DNA from: Bacillus timonensis
GTDB taxonomy: Bacteria > Bacillota > Bacilli > Bacillales > Bacillaceae_L
Direction of reading: 5' to 3'
NCBI RefSeq assembly: GCF_000285535.1
Contig: NZ_HE610987.1
Span: forward strand, 160,464 to 224,463
DNA length: 64,000 nucleotides
Part shown: positions 55,677 to 63,717 of the stretch, piece by piece
Layout: each line of letters starts with the position of its first letter
Numbering within the stretch: position 1 is the stretch's first letter
Notes under the pieces: generated by a model
What the model was told of the DNA's origin: nothing
Databases searched by the model: none
What the model saw: only the letters and a program-made list of their open reading frames with translations
Position numbers and translations under genes: made by a program

Positions 55677-56615
55677 ATGGTCAATCTCATATTATTAATT
55701 CTTATCGTTTTGATTGGGTTACTGGTCATTTACCATCAGGTTGAATTTAAAGCCTTTCCACCAGCTGGTAAATTTATTACTATAGATAATTGTAAATTGC
55801 ATTATATAACAGCAGGGAAAGGACAACCAGTCGTGTTTCTTCATGGAGGGATGCTTTCTAGTAGGGATTTTAATGCTGTCATTCAATTAGCAGCTATGCA
55901 AGGATATCATGCAATAGCTTTTGACAGACCAGGATATGGATATAGTGAAAGACCCAAGGGCGTTAAAGTCACCCCGATTTATCAAGCACGTCTTATTTAT
56001 AGAGCATTAAAAGAACTTGGGATTGATTAACCAATTATTTTAGTTGGTCATTCATGGAGTGGCACGATGACTCTTTCTTATGCTATACAATTCCCAAATG
56101 AGGTTGCGGGAATTGTCACGTTGGCAGGGGCTATGTACAAAGAAGGTTATCCAGCAGAAAATGGTGATTTCTTATCTAAGGCAGTCACAACGCCTATCCT
56201 AGGAAATATTATTTTGAATACCCTGCTAAAAACACCATTAGCAAAAGGAATGGCAAATTCCATGGTAAAAGCAACATTTGCACCCGAACAAGTTCCTGCT
56301 AAATATGTTGAGGAGCTATATTCACTAGGGTTTCGTCCAAGCCATTTTAAAGCAAATCGGGAGGATGTCCTAGCCTTCCCTGTTACTTCGAATGAACTAA
56401 GTGCAAAATATAAGACAATAAAGATTCCTACCGTTATTGTAGTTGGAGAAAAAGACCCATTCGGTACAATTGCACAAGCTGAGCGATTGAAGAACGATAT
56501 TCCTCATGCTGTATATAAGCTTATCCCAAATATTGCACACATGATTCCTGAACTTCACCCTCAAACGGTTATAGAAAATATAAACGTGATATCTAGCATG
56601 AAAAAAACAATATAA
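55677..56615 (+). pseudogene. Alpha/beta hydrolase with in-frame stop (array gene 7)
   Basis: About 312 codons. A membrane anchor (about 2-22) is followed by an alpha/beta hydrolase with VVFLHGGMLSSRDF, FDRPGYGYSERP, the nucleophile elbow VGHSWSG and HMIPELHP carrying the catalytic His. The TAA at 56028-56030 interrupts GID, stop, PIILVGHSWSG in frame, just before the nucleophile. Start ATG 55677 follows GAAGGAAGGG. Nonsense mutation or sequence error; if real, inactive. Confidence 0.85.
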
Positions 56616-56645
56616 TTACTATATTGATTTATGCTTTATATACCA

Positions 56646-56700
56646 GAATCGGGCAGGATTGCTTAAGAAGCGGTATCTTGTCTTATTCAACTACCATGAA
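56646..56700 (+). repeat. Array repeat G, rearranged left part
   Basis: ATCGGGCAGGATTGCTTAAGAAGCGG is followed by CTTGTCTTATTCAACTACC. It has the order of the array repeat, with changed internal spacing. Confidence 0.5.
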
Positions 56701-56749
56701 GGAACGTAATTAACTTTAATTTTCTGTGGTGAAGCTCTGCTTCATGGAT

Positions 56750-56775
56750 GGCTAACGGGTAGCTTTAGTTCAACA
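56750..56775 (+). repeat. Array repeat G, right fragment
   Basis: GGCTAACGGGTAGCTTTAGTTCAACAA again shows the ACGGGT-hairpin part of the repeat. The array ends here; beyond it lies the inward-facing box-plus-hairpin copy 4. Confidence 0.45.
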
Positions 56776-56794
56776 ATCTAATATATTGAAAAAT

Positions 56795-56931
56795 ACTCAG
56801 AGTCTATACGCTCTGAGCATTTTCTATGTCAATCATTTGCTAATTAGCTTGTTAATTCTAATGCTAATTTTACCGTGATTTCACTAACAATTTATATTTC
56901 GTACTTCAAAACAGAACCCGTTACTAAGGAG
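56795..56931 (-). repeat. Box-plus-variable-hairpin element, copy 4
   Basis: On the minus strand: AGTAACGGGTTCTGTTTTG, a long AT-rich linker, and a hairpin ATGCTCAGAG/CTCTGAGTAT at 56795-56821 followed by TTTTT. It faces copy 3 inward across the array. Confidence 0.55.
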
Positions 56932-56946
56932 GTTATTTTTACTATT

Positions 56947-57468
56947 TTATAGATGTTGAAACACTCGCCCTAGCTCCCCCATTTCTTCATTAGACAATAT
57001 TTTCGCTGCCAACGGAAACAACATAGTTTCTTCCTTTGCGAAGTGTTGTGTTAACGTCGCGTAGGCTTGGACCACGTAAACGGTAATCATTTGCGCGTCG
57101 TACTCATCAATGGTTTCTCCCACCTTAGCAACTTCTTCAAGAAAATCCTGTAAATGTCGTTCTGCCTTATGATGCTCGAATTCCATCGTTTCGATTGTGC
57201 GATCATTCTCCCCGAGATGATGGTCCATCATCGGGAATAGTGCTTCTTCCTCACGTTTGGAATGCGCCTTTAATTTCTCATCAAAAGCCAAAACTTCCTC
57301 ATATAATTTCGAAAACAGTTTAATCACTTTAGGACCAGATTCAAATTCTATTTCTTCGGTAATTCCATAAAACTGGTCCATGTCTGCCCTTAACAACTTA
57401 TGCTCATCTTTAAGTTGTTGTAGTGGCGCACGTAGTTCAAAATTTGGATTCTCAATCAACATATTCAT
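56947..57468 (-). CDS. Hemerythrin-like HHE-domain protein
   Basis: 173 residues, four-helix bundle. Iron-ligand candidates: His in DEHKLLRADMDQF, HSKREEEALFPMMDHHL, METMEFEHHKAERHL and HFAKEETMLFPLA. It binds O2, NO or acts in iron-sulfur/redox sensing; the exact role is not determinable. The start at 57468 has AAGG five bases upstream; a second ATG is at 57462. Confidence 0.92.
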   Translation of the reverse strand: MNMLIENPNFELRAPLQQLKDEHKLLRADMDQFYGITEEIEFESGPKVIKLFSKLYEEVLAFDEKLKAHSKREEEALFPMMDHHLGENDRTIETMEFEHHKAERHLQDFLEEVAKVGETIDEYDAQMITVYVVQAYATLTQHFAKEETMLFPLAAKILSNEEMGELGRVFQHL

Positions 57469-57641
57469 TTCATCCTTTCATAACCCATATACTTGTTATG
57501 ATTTCTTCCTCTAGCATACGCTAAATGCACAAATTATCTTGTGATTGGAATCACCCTAAAATGACTCTTATATTTTTGACCAGTCAAGGATTTCTGAAAT
57601 ACGGACATCGTTGTATGATAAACCACAACTAGGAGGATGAT

Positions 57642-57680
57642 ATGTATGAGTATCGAAGGAATCTGTTAGAGGTGATTTAA
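57642..57680 (+). CDS. Possible 12-residue leader peptide upstream of the exporter gene
   Basis: AGGAGGATGAT precedes ATG at 57642; the frame MYEYRRNLLEVI ends with TAA three bases before the TTG start at 57684. The ribosome site of the leader is stronger than that of the exporter, suggesting translational coupling or a regulatory peptide. Confidence 0.4.
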   Translation: MYEYRRNLLEVI

Positions 57681-57683
57681 CTT

Positions 57684-58748
57684 TTGAATCTGGATATTTT
57701 CCATCGAATCGGATTAACTTTGCAAGTCCTAAAATCAGCGCTATCTGCAGGGGTCGCTTGGTATGTTGCATCTTTCATTTCCCATAGTCAACATCCATTT
57801 TTCGCTGCACTTGGCGCTATTCTTACTGTGCAGGTAACGGTGGCTCATTCTATTCACAAGGCCACACAACGTGTTATTGGTATTATTGGCGGGGTCATTA
57901 TTAGTATAATGATTGGCCATTGGTTAAATCCTAGCCCTGAATCCATTTTGCTCGTGGTATTGTTGGGAATGGCCTTTGCTACAGCTTTGCATTTGAAACC
58001 TGAGGCAATATCACAAGTTGGAGTAAGTTCCATTCTTGTACTTGCTTTTGGTAATACACAGGGCTATGCAATTGACCGTGTCATCGAAACCATGATCGGG
58101 TGTATCATTGCAATTTTTTTAAATGTCATATTTATTCCCCCGAATCCTATACCAGAAACGGAGAAGCAAGTTTTACATCTTAGCAAATATGCATGCACTG
58201 TACTTACAAACCTGGCAAAAGCTTACCGTGAGCAAGCACTTCGCGTCGATGATATTCCCTACGTCCAAGAACTTGTTGATGAAACACAAAAAAGCTATCA
58301 AGCCGTTTTATTATCACACCAAAGTTTGCGATATAGTCCACTCTTGTATAACCAACGAGCTCGAGTACTCACTTTGTCAAAAGTAATTGAGAGATTTGAG
58401 AGTATCACAATTCAGATTCGTGGCATTGCTAGAAGCCTTGTTGATATGAGCAGAGAACCACAACCAAACATCGAATTAATCGAGGCGATGATGTCTACAT
58501 CAACCTGTGTTGGACTAATTGCGAGTCTGGAACTTTTACATTCAAACGACCTGATAGAAAAAATGGATGCATCCACCAAAGACGCAATAGCAAAGCAAAA
58601 TATGTGCTTATCTAAACTTAAAGATATAGAATCACTAGAATTGCTTCGGAATTTAGGTAGCATACTTACGGATTTAAATCGAATCCTAGTTGAAATTGAT
58701 GGTAGCGCCAAAATCGTCGCAAGTGAATTCCAATTACCAAAAAAATAA
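57684..58748 (+). CDS. Aromatic acid exporter family protein (FUSC/YqjA-like, DUF939)
   Basis: 354 residues. Six hydrophobic segments at about 12-160 (FISHSQHPFFAALGAILTVQVTVAHSIHKATQRVIGIIGG is the family signature) are followed by a long cytoplasmic helical domain. Members are efflux proteins for aromatic acids or amphiphiles. Start TTG 57684, nine bases after AGAGGTG. Confidence 0.9.
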   Translation: MNLDIFHRIGLTLQVLKSALSAGVAWYVASFISHSQHPFFAALGAILTVQVTVAHSIHKATQRVIGIIGGVIISIMIGHWLNPSPESILLVVLLGMAFATALHLKPEAISQVGVSSILVLAFGNTQGYAIDRVIETMIGCIIAIFLNVIFIPPNPIPETEKQVLHLSKYACTVLTNLAKAYREQALRVDDIPYVQELVDETQKSYQAVLLSHQSLRYSPLLYNQRARVLTLSKVIERFESITIQIRGIARSLVDMSREPQPNIELIEAMMSTSTCVGLIASLELLHSNDLIEKMDASTKDAIAKQNMCLSKLKDIESLELLRNLGSILTDLNRILVEIDGSAKIVASEFQLPKK

Positions 58749-58775
58749 AGCCTGACATTAGTCGGGCTTTATTCT
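58742..58775. terminator. Bidirectional terminator between exporter and GGDEF genes
   Basis: AATAAAGCCTGAC/GTCGGGCTTTATT stem between the two convergent stops, with A- and T-runs on either side. Confidence 0.88.
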
Positions 58776-59899
58776 TATTTTCCAAGGAGAAATTGGACTT
58801 TTTTCGTATTTTTTTCATTTTGATTTTGATAAATTTGATAATTGTTTTTCCCGCTTTGTTTCGCTTGATACATTGCGATATCCGCGTATTTTATTAATTC
58901 CAACGCTTTGTCACTCGTTTCAGGATATAAAGCAATTCCTATACTTGGCGTCACAACCACATTCTTACCCATAATAAAATTCGTTGATTGGAAGTTTTTT
59001 ATCATCTGATTAGCAACAAAGATACATTCGTTTAAATAAGCATCAGGTAATAACACCATAAATTCATCACCCGCTAATCTTGCCACCATATCTTTTGGAG
59101 CAACACTTTTTTGTAAGTATTCAGCTACTTGCTGAAGTAGAATATCTCCTCCATCATGTCCCAGCTGATCATTTACCTGTTTAAATCCATCCAAATCAAT
59201 AAACATTAACCCGAAACTAGTTGTTGTAGTATCGGACGTCATTTCATGTAATTTATCCATAAATGCCCTACGGTTTGGTAAACCAGTTAAGGCATCACGA
59301 AACGCAATTTGTTTCATGTTTTCCAATTCTCTATTTAGAATGGTTATATCTCTTGCAATGATTTCTCTTGCTGGATGTCCCTCGAAATCCACCAAAGTCG
59401 ATGTAAACTCGATGTCTAGTATCGTCCCATCAAACCTTTTAACCTTAACATGCTCCTTATGTTTACGATTGGGAAACAGACTTATTTGTTCCTTAAGATG
59501 TTGTATGTTTTGCTTAGAATCATCATGAACAAACTCTGTAATATTATGAAAAATGATTTCGTTTTGACTATTAGCACCAAATAACTGGACCCCTGAATCG
59601 TTAATATAGAGGATTTTGCCATCTCTATGCACAATAATGGCTTCAGGTGAAAGTTGAACCAAACGTTGATATTGATTTTCACGTTCATGAATTCGTCGAA
59701 GGATTTCCTTACCTGTCCATAGAGCCCAATAAATTAATATTATTTCTATAAATGGGCTCACAAGGTCTACAAAGAATTCAAAATATCCGTCTTCTTTAAA
59801 GTTAAATAACGATATTATTTTATTATCAAAGAAGTCCAATAACGACAATGATAAAATTAAGCTAGAAATAATAATGATCCTTTTTCCGTATAGCTCCAA
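58775..59899 (-). CDS. Membrane PAS-GGDEF diguanylate cyclase
   Basis: 374 residues: two hydrophobic segments (about 5-22 and 40-65), PAS (about 78-190: QLSPEAIIVHRDGKILYINDSGVQLFG), then GGDEF (about 195-360). The active loop reads AGDEF, an accepted variant. The RxxD inhibition site reads APKD. It makes cyclic-di-GMP at the membrane. I use the TTG at 59899 preceded by AAAGGAGATAGA; the GTG at 59971 lacks a well-spaced ribosome site. Confidence 0.9.
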   Translation of the reverse strand: MELYGKRIIIISSLILSLSLLDFFDNKIISLFNFKEDGYFEFFVDLVSPFIEIILIYWALWTGKEILRRIHERENQYQRLVQLSPEAIIVHRDGKILYINDSGVQLFGANSQNEIIFHNITEFVHDDSKQNIQHLKEQISLFPNRKHKEHVKVKRFDGTILDIEFTSTLVDFEGHPAREIIARDITILNRELENMKQIAFRDALTGLPNRRAFMDKLHEMTSDTTTTSFGLMFIDLDGFKQVNDQLGHDGGDILLQQVAEYLQKSVAPKDMVARLAGDEFMVLLPDAYLNECIFVANQMIKNFQSTNFIMGKNVVVTPSIGIALYPETSDKALELIKYADIAMYQAKQSGKNNYQIYQNQNEKNTKKVQFLLGK

Positions 59900-60097
59900 A
59901 TCTATCTCCTTTCGGCAAACCAGCCGTCTTAGCAATACATTTACCTTAGACCTGTGATTTTGCGTCCTCACCTTTCAGTAAGTTTGCCTTTTCGTGGTAA
60001 GTAAATGATACATTCTGTATTATGCAATGATTTGATAACCTTGTAAACCATCTAATTATTTCTAATTTACAAATAAAAAGTATCCACTATTCGAAAA

Positions 60098-60131
60098 CAA
60101 AAAACTGTCTGCCAATAAAAGCAAACAGTCT
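60098..60131 (-). terminator. Terminator of the wrbA-like gene
   Basis: AAGACTGTTTGC/GCAGACAGTTTTT on the minus strand with a T-run, about 20 bases beyond the stop. Confidence 0.8.
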
Positions 60132-60148
60132 TGTTTTGATATGTAGGT

Positions 60149-60760
60149 TTATTGATTTGCCTTTTTCACCCATTCCGCAACCGTAACAGTTCGTTTCGCT
60201 TGGTGTTTTACAGCAGCCTGAACGTCTTCAATCATTTTCCCATCCTGACCTACCGTAACACTTGTTCCATATGGATTTCCGCCTGCTCCAAAAATAACAG
60301 GATCTGTATAACCCGGAGTAGCAATAATCGCACCCCAATGCATCATGCTTGTGTATAAAGAAAGGAGCGTTGCTTCTTGTCCACCATGCGGATTTTGTGC
60401 AGAAGTCATCGCACTTACTACTTTATTGATTGTTTTACCTGTAGCCCAAAGTCCACCTTGTGTATCCAGAAATTGTTTCATTTGTGAAGGCATATTACCA
60501 AATCGGGTCGGCACACTGAATATAATTGCATCTGCCCACTCAATATCATCGGAAGTGACCACTGGAACGTCCTTTGTTGCTTCCACAGTTGCTTTCCAAA
60601 CTTCATTTCCCTCAATAACAGACTCTGGAGCCAATTCTTGAACTTTTAACACTTTAACCTCAGCACCAGCTTCTTTTGCTCCTTCTTCAGCCCATTTTGA
60701 CAACTGATAATTTGTACCACCCATACTGTAAAAAATAACTGCAAGCTTAACGTTTGACAT
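60149..60760 (-). CDS. NAD(P)H:quinone oxidoreductase, WrbA type
   Basis: 203 residues, flavodoxin fold. VIFYSMGGTNYQLSKWA is the FMN phosphate loop, and FSVPTRFGNMPSQMKQFLDTQGGLW and SAQNPHGGQEATLLSLYTSMMHWG are WrbA signatures. Two-electron quinone reduction. The ATG at 60760 follows AAAAAAGGAGATAAAGTC. Single gene. Confidence 0.95.
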   Translation of the reverse strand: MSNVKLAVIFYSMGGTNYQLSKWAEEGAKEAGAEVKVLKVQELAPESVIEGNEVWKATVEATKDVPVVTSDDIEWADAIIFSVPTRFGNMPSQMKQFLDTQGGLWATGKTINKVVSAMTSAQNPHGGQEATLLSLYTSMMHWGAIIATPGYTDPVIFGAGGNPYGTSVTVGQDGKMIEDVQAAVKHQAKRTVTVAEWVKKANQ

Positions 60761-60861
60761 GACTTTATCTCCTTTTTTAGTGAATTTCCAAATGCTCAAG
60801 TAAACTCATCACTCACACCACCTATTATTTCTTATCTTTCAAGGGATTATGCTTATTTGTG

Positions 60862-60888
60862 AGACAGAGGGACAGGTTCAATGTCCCA
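60862..60888. repeat. GGGACA palindromic element
   Basis: GAGACAGAGGGACAGGTTC is followed by AATGTCCC; near-identical in the central part to the copies at 330 and 5141. Confidence 0.75.
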
Positions 60889-60917
60889 GGTTACAATAAA
60901 GAGCCTTATTGGTAAAA

Positions 60918-60951
60918 AGAATGGGACGCGGTGCCTGCCCGCGTCCCATTC
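60918..60951 (-). terminator. Terminator of the PqqB-like gene, formed by a GGGAC palindrome
   Basis: GAATGGGACGCGG/CCGCGTCCCATTC flanked by A-rich and T-rich DNA. It lies directly after the stop at 60953. The core GGGACGCGGTGCC..GCGTCCC also resembles the dispersed GGGACA family. Confidence 0.8.
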
Positions 60952-60952
60952 T

Positions 60953-61819
60953 TCATATTTTAAATTCCATTTCTTCGTCTGCAATATAAAAGCCTTTTGC
61001 TTCGATTTCTTTTCTTAATACACTGTCTTCTTGTAATACAGGATTTGAATGATTAAGGTGCGTAAAATAAATTTTCGTTTCTCCGACTAAGTCTTGGAGT
61101 AACTCCATCGTCTCTGTCATTAGCGGATGGGGAACTTGCCGATAATCCCGTCCGATATTTTCTAGGTCCCGTGGAGAATGAAACGTGCCATCAAGAAAGC
61201 AAATATCTGCCTCCTTAGCTGCTTCACGAATATCGATATCCCATTCGTCCCAGCGATCAATATCCGGAATGAATAAAGCCTTTTTATTCGGACCTTTGAT
61301 CCAAAAAGCAAACGTCTCAGAAAACTCGTTTCGATGTGGAACATTAACCGGAGTAACTGTTACTTCCGAAGAAACACTAACAGGTTGTCGATCATGGATT
61401 TCTTGAATAACAATGTTTTCAAGTGCAGTTAACTGACTCCATGGTGCATCACTTTCTAATACCTTTTTCATTTTTGTCCCTGCCATGACAGGTAGTCGAC
61501 GGGAATTAATCGCTTCTTTCCCTAAAAACATCAAACCCGGATAATGACCGATATGCGCATGAGATAGAAAAATACTACTCATGAGCTTTGATTCCATTCC
61601 ATATCTCATTTGCAATCGTGCCATTTGTTCCCGCAAATCCGGAGTCGCCTCAAGTAAATGCCATTTGTTCTCCTCCGGTAATATAATCGCTAATGATGCG
61701 GCAGTTCTTTTATATCTCGGATCCTTAATTGCCCTTTTACAGTTGTCACAAAAACAATTTGCTTGTGGCAAACCACCATCTTGAGCGGTACCAACCACAC
61801 TTAATATGACTTCTCTCAC
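60953..61819 (-). CDS. PqqB-like metallo-beta-lactamase-fold hydrolase
   Basis: 288 residues. VVGTAQDGGLPQANCFCDNCKRA is the PqqB-type start, including a Cys cluster (CFCDNC) that may bind zinc. The MBL metal motif reads SHAHIGHYPG, i.e. HxHxGH instead of HxHxDH, as in this PqqB-like subfamily. FLDGTFHSPRDL and THLNHSNPVL supply the remaining metal ligands. No pqqA/C/D/E genes are present, so PQQ synthesis is unlikely. The GTG start overlaps the stop of the antiporter gene by one base (TAGTG), so the two are coupled. Confidence 0.85.
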   Translation of the reverse strand: MREVILSVVGTAQDGGLPQANCFCDNCKRAIKDPRYKRTAASLAIILPEENKWHLLEATPDLREQMARLQMRYGMESKLMSSIFLSHAHIGHYPGLMFLGKEAINSRRLPVMAGTKMKKVLESDAPWSQLTALENIVIQEIHDRQPVSVSSEVTVTPVNVPHRNEFSETFAFWIKGPNKKALFIPDIDRWDEWDIDIREAAKEADICFLDGTFHSPRDLENIGRDYRQVPHPLMTETMELLQDLVGETKIYFTHLNHSNPVLQEDSVLRKEIEAKGFYIADEEMEFKI

Positions 61820-63237
61820 TATACAACTTCCCTTTCCACATGTGCCTGCTCTTTTTCTTGGCTGTAATCCTTTCTAGCAATTGTCCATCCAGTGAAACCA
61901 AACAGTAGATTTACCAAAGGAACAAGATAGATAAAGAACGCATATGGAATAAACTCCCATGCACTTACCCCCAAAATGCTCGTTGCAAACACTGCAGGAA
62001 CACTCCAGGGGATTAAATTTATTCCGACAGTCCCCATTGATTCCACTGTTCTTGAAAGATTTTTCGTATCAATATTCATATCTTTATACTTTTGAACAAA
62101 GGTCCTTGCGGGTAGTATAATTGCTAAAAACTGAGCACCACTTGCTAATGCCACTACAAATGTTGATAAAAGTGTTGAACCGATAAGTGCTCCAGTCGTT
62201 TTCACTTTCTTCATTATTTTGCCTGTTAATACTTCAAATGTTCCCGTTTCTTCTAAAATACCACCTAGCGCAGTAGCAATCATTAGCATACCAACGGTGC
62301 CGAGCATCGAAGCAAGTCCACCGCGATTTAATAATGAATCAATTTCAGCTACCCCCGTTTCGATAGTAAAACCACTTGTCATCGTTTGAACGATTGAGCT
62401 GACGGAAATTCCTTGTACCACTATAGCTATTACGGCACCTAGTAAACCAACACCTATTAGTGCAGGTAACGCAGGAACACGTTTTAGCATTAAAAAGATT
62501 GTGAAAATTGGAAGTAACAATAATAATGGATGAATGACAAATGCATCATCCAAACCTGACATAATAGTATCAATTGTTCCAGAACTTATACTTGTACTTG
62601 CAACTTCAAAACTACCGAAAACCCAAAATAATAGTAGGGATAATAAAAATGCAGGAATCGTATCCCAAAGCATGTGTTTAATGTGACTAAATAAATCCGT
62701 ATCAACTAATGCAGCCGCAACATTGGTTGTATCTGATAATGGAGAAAGTTTATCTCCTAAATATGCACCTGATATAACTGCTCCTGCTACTAAAGCTGGT
62801 GAGAACCCTAACCCCTCACCAATTGCCATAAAAGCCAGGCCTACAGTTGCTATTGACGTAAAAGAAGTTCCTAGCGTAATAGAAACAATACCTGTTATCA
62901 GTGCGACTATCGGTACAAACCATGTAGGATCTAGAATCGAAATACCATAATATATCATGGTTGGAATAACACCACTTGCAATCCAAGACCCAATAATCAT
63001 CCCAATAACCAACAAAATAAACACTGCTGGTAGTGCCCTTGTTACTCCGTTTACCATCATTTGTTGGACTTCATTCCAATTCCATCCGCAGCTTATTGCG
63101 ACTATGGATGCTAAAATCACCCCAATTATTAGCGGAAAGTTCATCCCTGCTTTCCATATAAAAATCGAACAAGATGCTGCAATGATTAATCCTAATAATG
63201 GAATGATAGATTTCCAAATTGTAAGATTTGACTTCAC
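61819..63237 (-). CDS. Na+/H+ antiporter, NhaC family
   Basis: 472 residues, about eleven transmembrane segments. The NhaC-type signatures are SITLGTSFTSIATVGLAFMAIGEGLG and ISGAYLGDKLSPLSDTTNVAAAL, and GTVGINLIPWSVPAVF at the end. Members exchange Na+/H+ or malate-lactate/H+. I use GTG 63237 with GGGGG five bases upstream; another GTG at 63249 lacks a ribosome site. Cotranscribed with the PqqB-like protein. Confidence 0.92.
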   Translation of the reverse strand: MKSNLTIWKSIIPLLGLIIAASCSIFIWKAGMNFPLIIGVILASIVAISCGWNWNEVQQMMVNGVTRALPAVFILLVIGMIIGSWIASGVIPTMIYYGISILDPTWFVPIVALITGIVSITLGTSFTSIATVGLAFMAIGEGLGFSPALVAGAVISGAYLGDKLSPLSDTTNVAAALVDTDLFSHIKHMLWDTIPAFLLSLLLFWVFGSFEVASTSISSGTIDTIMSGLDDAFVIHPLLLLLPIFTIFLMLKRVPALPALIGVGLLGAVIAIVVQGISVSSIVQTMTSGFTIETGVAEIDSLLNRGGLASMLGTVGMLMIATALGGILEETGTFEVLTGKIMKKVKTTGALIGSTLLSTFVVALASGAQFLAIILPARTFVQKYKDMNIDTKNLSRTVESMGTVGINLIPWSVPAVFATSILGVSAWEFIPYAFFIYLVPLVNLLFGFTGWTIARKDYSQEKEQAHVEREVV

Positions 63238-63390
63238 CGTTTCCCCCACCAGTCATTTTAAAATCAACATGATAAATCTTATAGAAAATAAATGCTTTAT
63301 CACTTTAAAGCTTTTATGCTTTTATCTGCGATAATCATAATTTATTTTGCCTAATTAGTCAAATGCATAAAAAAAACGAATTCCAAGTGT

Positions 63391-63470
63391 AGTAAAGGGT
63401 TCCGTTTTCGGGTGCATTCTTAATAAATAACACAAGAATTGACGTATGGATTGGCATACGTCTTTTTCTT
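63391..63470 (+). repeat. Box-plus-variable-hairpin element, copy 5
   Basis: AGTAAAGGGTTCCGTTTTCG, GGGTGCATTCT, AATAACACAAGAATT, hairpin GACGTATG/CATACGTC (63441-63462) and TTTTTCTT. The hairpin matches that of copy 2 at the other window end. Confidence 0.72.
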
Positions 63471-63485
63471 TATTTATCAAGGTTG

Positions 63486-63698
63486 CTACGGAATTTCATC
63501 AACTTTGACATAGTAATTGACATCATTATTATGATGGACAATAAGTATTGTACAATTAATAAAGGTAGGCAAATCTTCTGTCATTTGCAGTGCCGTTTTG
63601 AGTAGCATTTTATTGATCTTTATAAGCTGGTCGATAAAAAACTGCTGATTCTTGCATCTAGGATCAAAAGGGTCTGCACTTATCAGTTGGGGAAAAGG
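63486..63698 (-). pseudogene. 3' relic of an unidentified gene
   Basis: A 70-codon open stretch on the minus strand without a start codon and preceded by a stop reads ADPFDPRCKNQQFFIDQLIK, then LLKTALQMTEDLPTFI, then NDVNYYVKVDEIP and TAG at 63486. Amino-acid makeup is protein-like. An internal ATG would give only about 40 residues. It sits between the box element and the CGGAA repeat, so I read it as the end of a gene truncated by the repeats. No family recognised. Confidence 0.4.
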
Positions 63699-63717
63699 TT
63701 AGGTTAAGCACCTGAGC

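Larger units (their letters stand above)
51303..56775 (+). other. Cassette-like array: seven plus-strand genes separated by a common repeat
   Basis: Between two minus-strand gene blocks lie seven unrelated small genes, all on the plus strand, each followed by a whole or partial copy of one repeat (about 75 bases in full). In full form the repeat reads TTCAACTAATGGGT, a hairpin with GC ends (GCG..CGC), CTTTTTTTGTTGAAC, TAAAGGGGCAG and TAGTTGAATA. Three genes end at or inside the repeat (52875, 54211, 55504). No integrase, transposase or recombinase is seen, so mobility is inferred only from the layout. Confidence 0.5.

Noticed and set aside
51303..56775. Classical integron
   Set aside because: No IntI-type integrase and no canonical attC (GTTRRRY) sites; only the layout is similar.
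60152..60641. Plus-strand frames opposite the wrbA-like gene
   Set aside because: Antisense shadows without ribosome sites.
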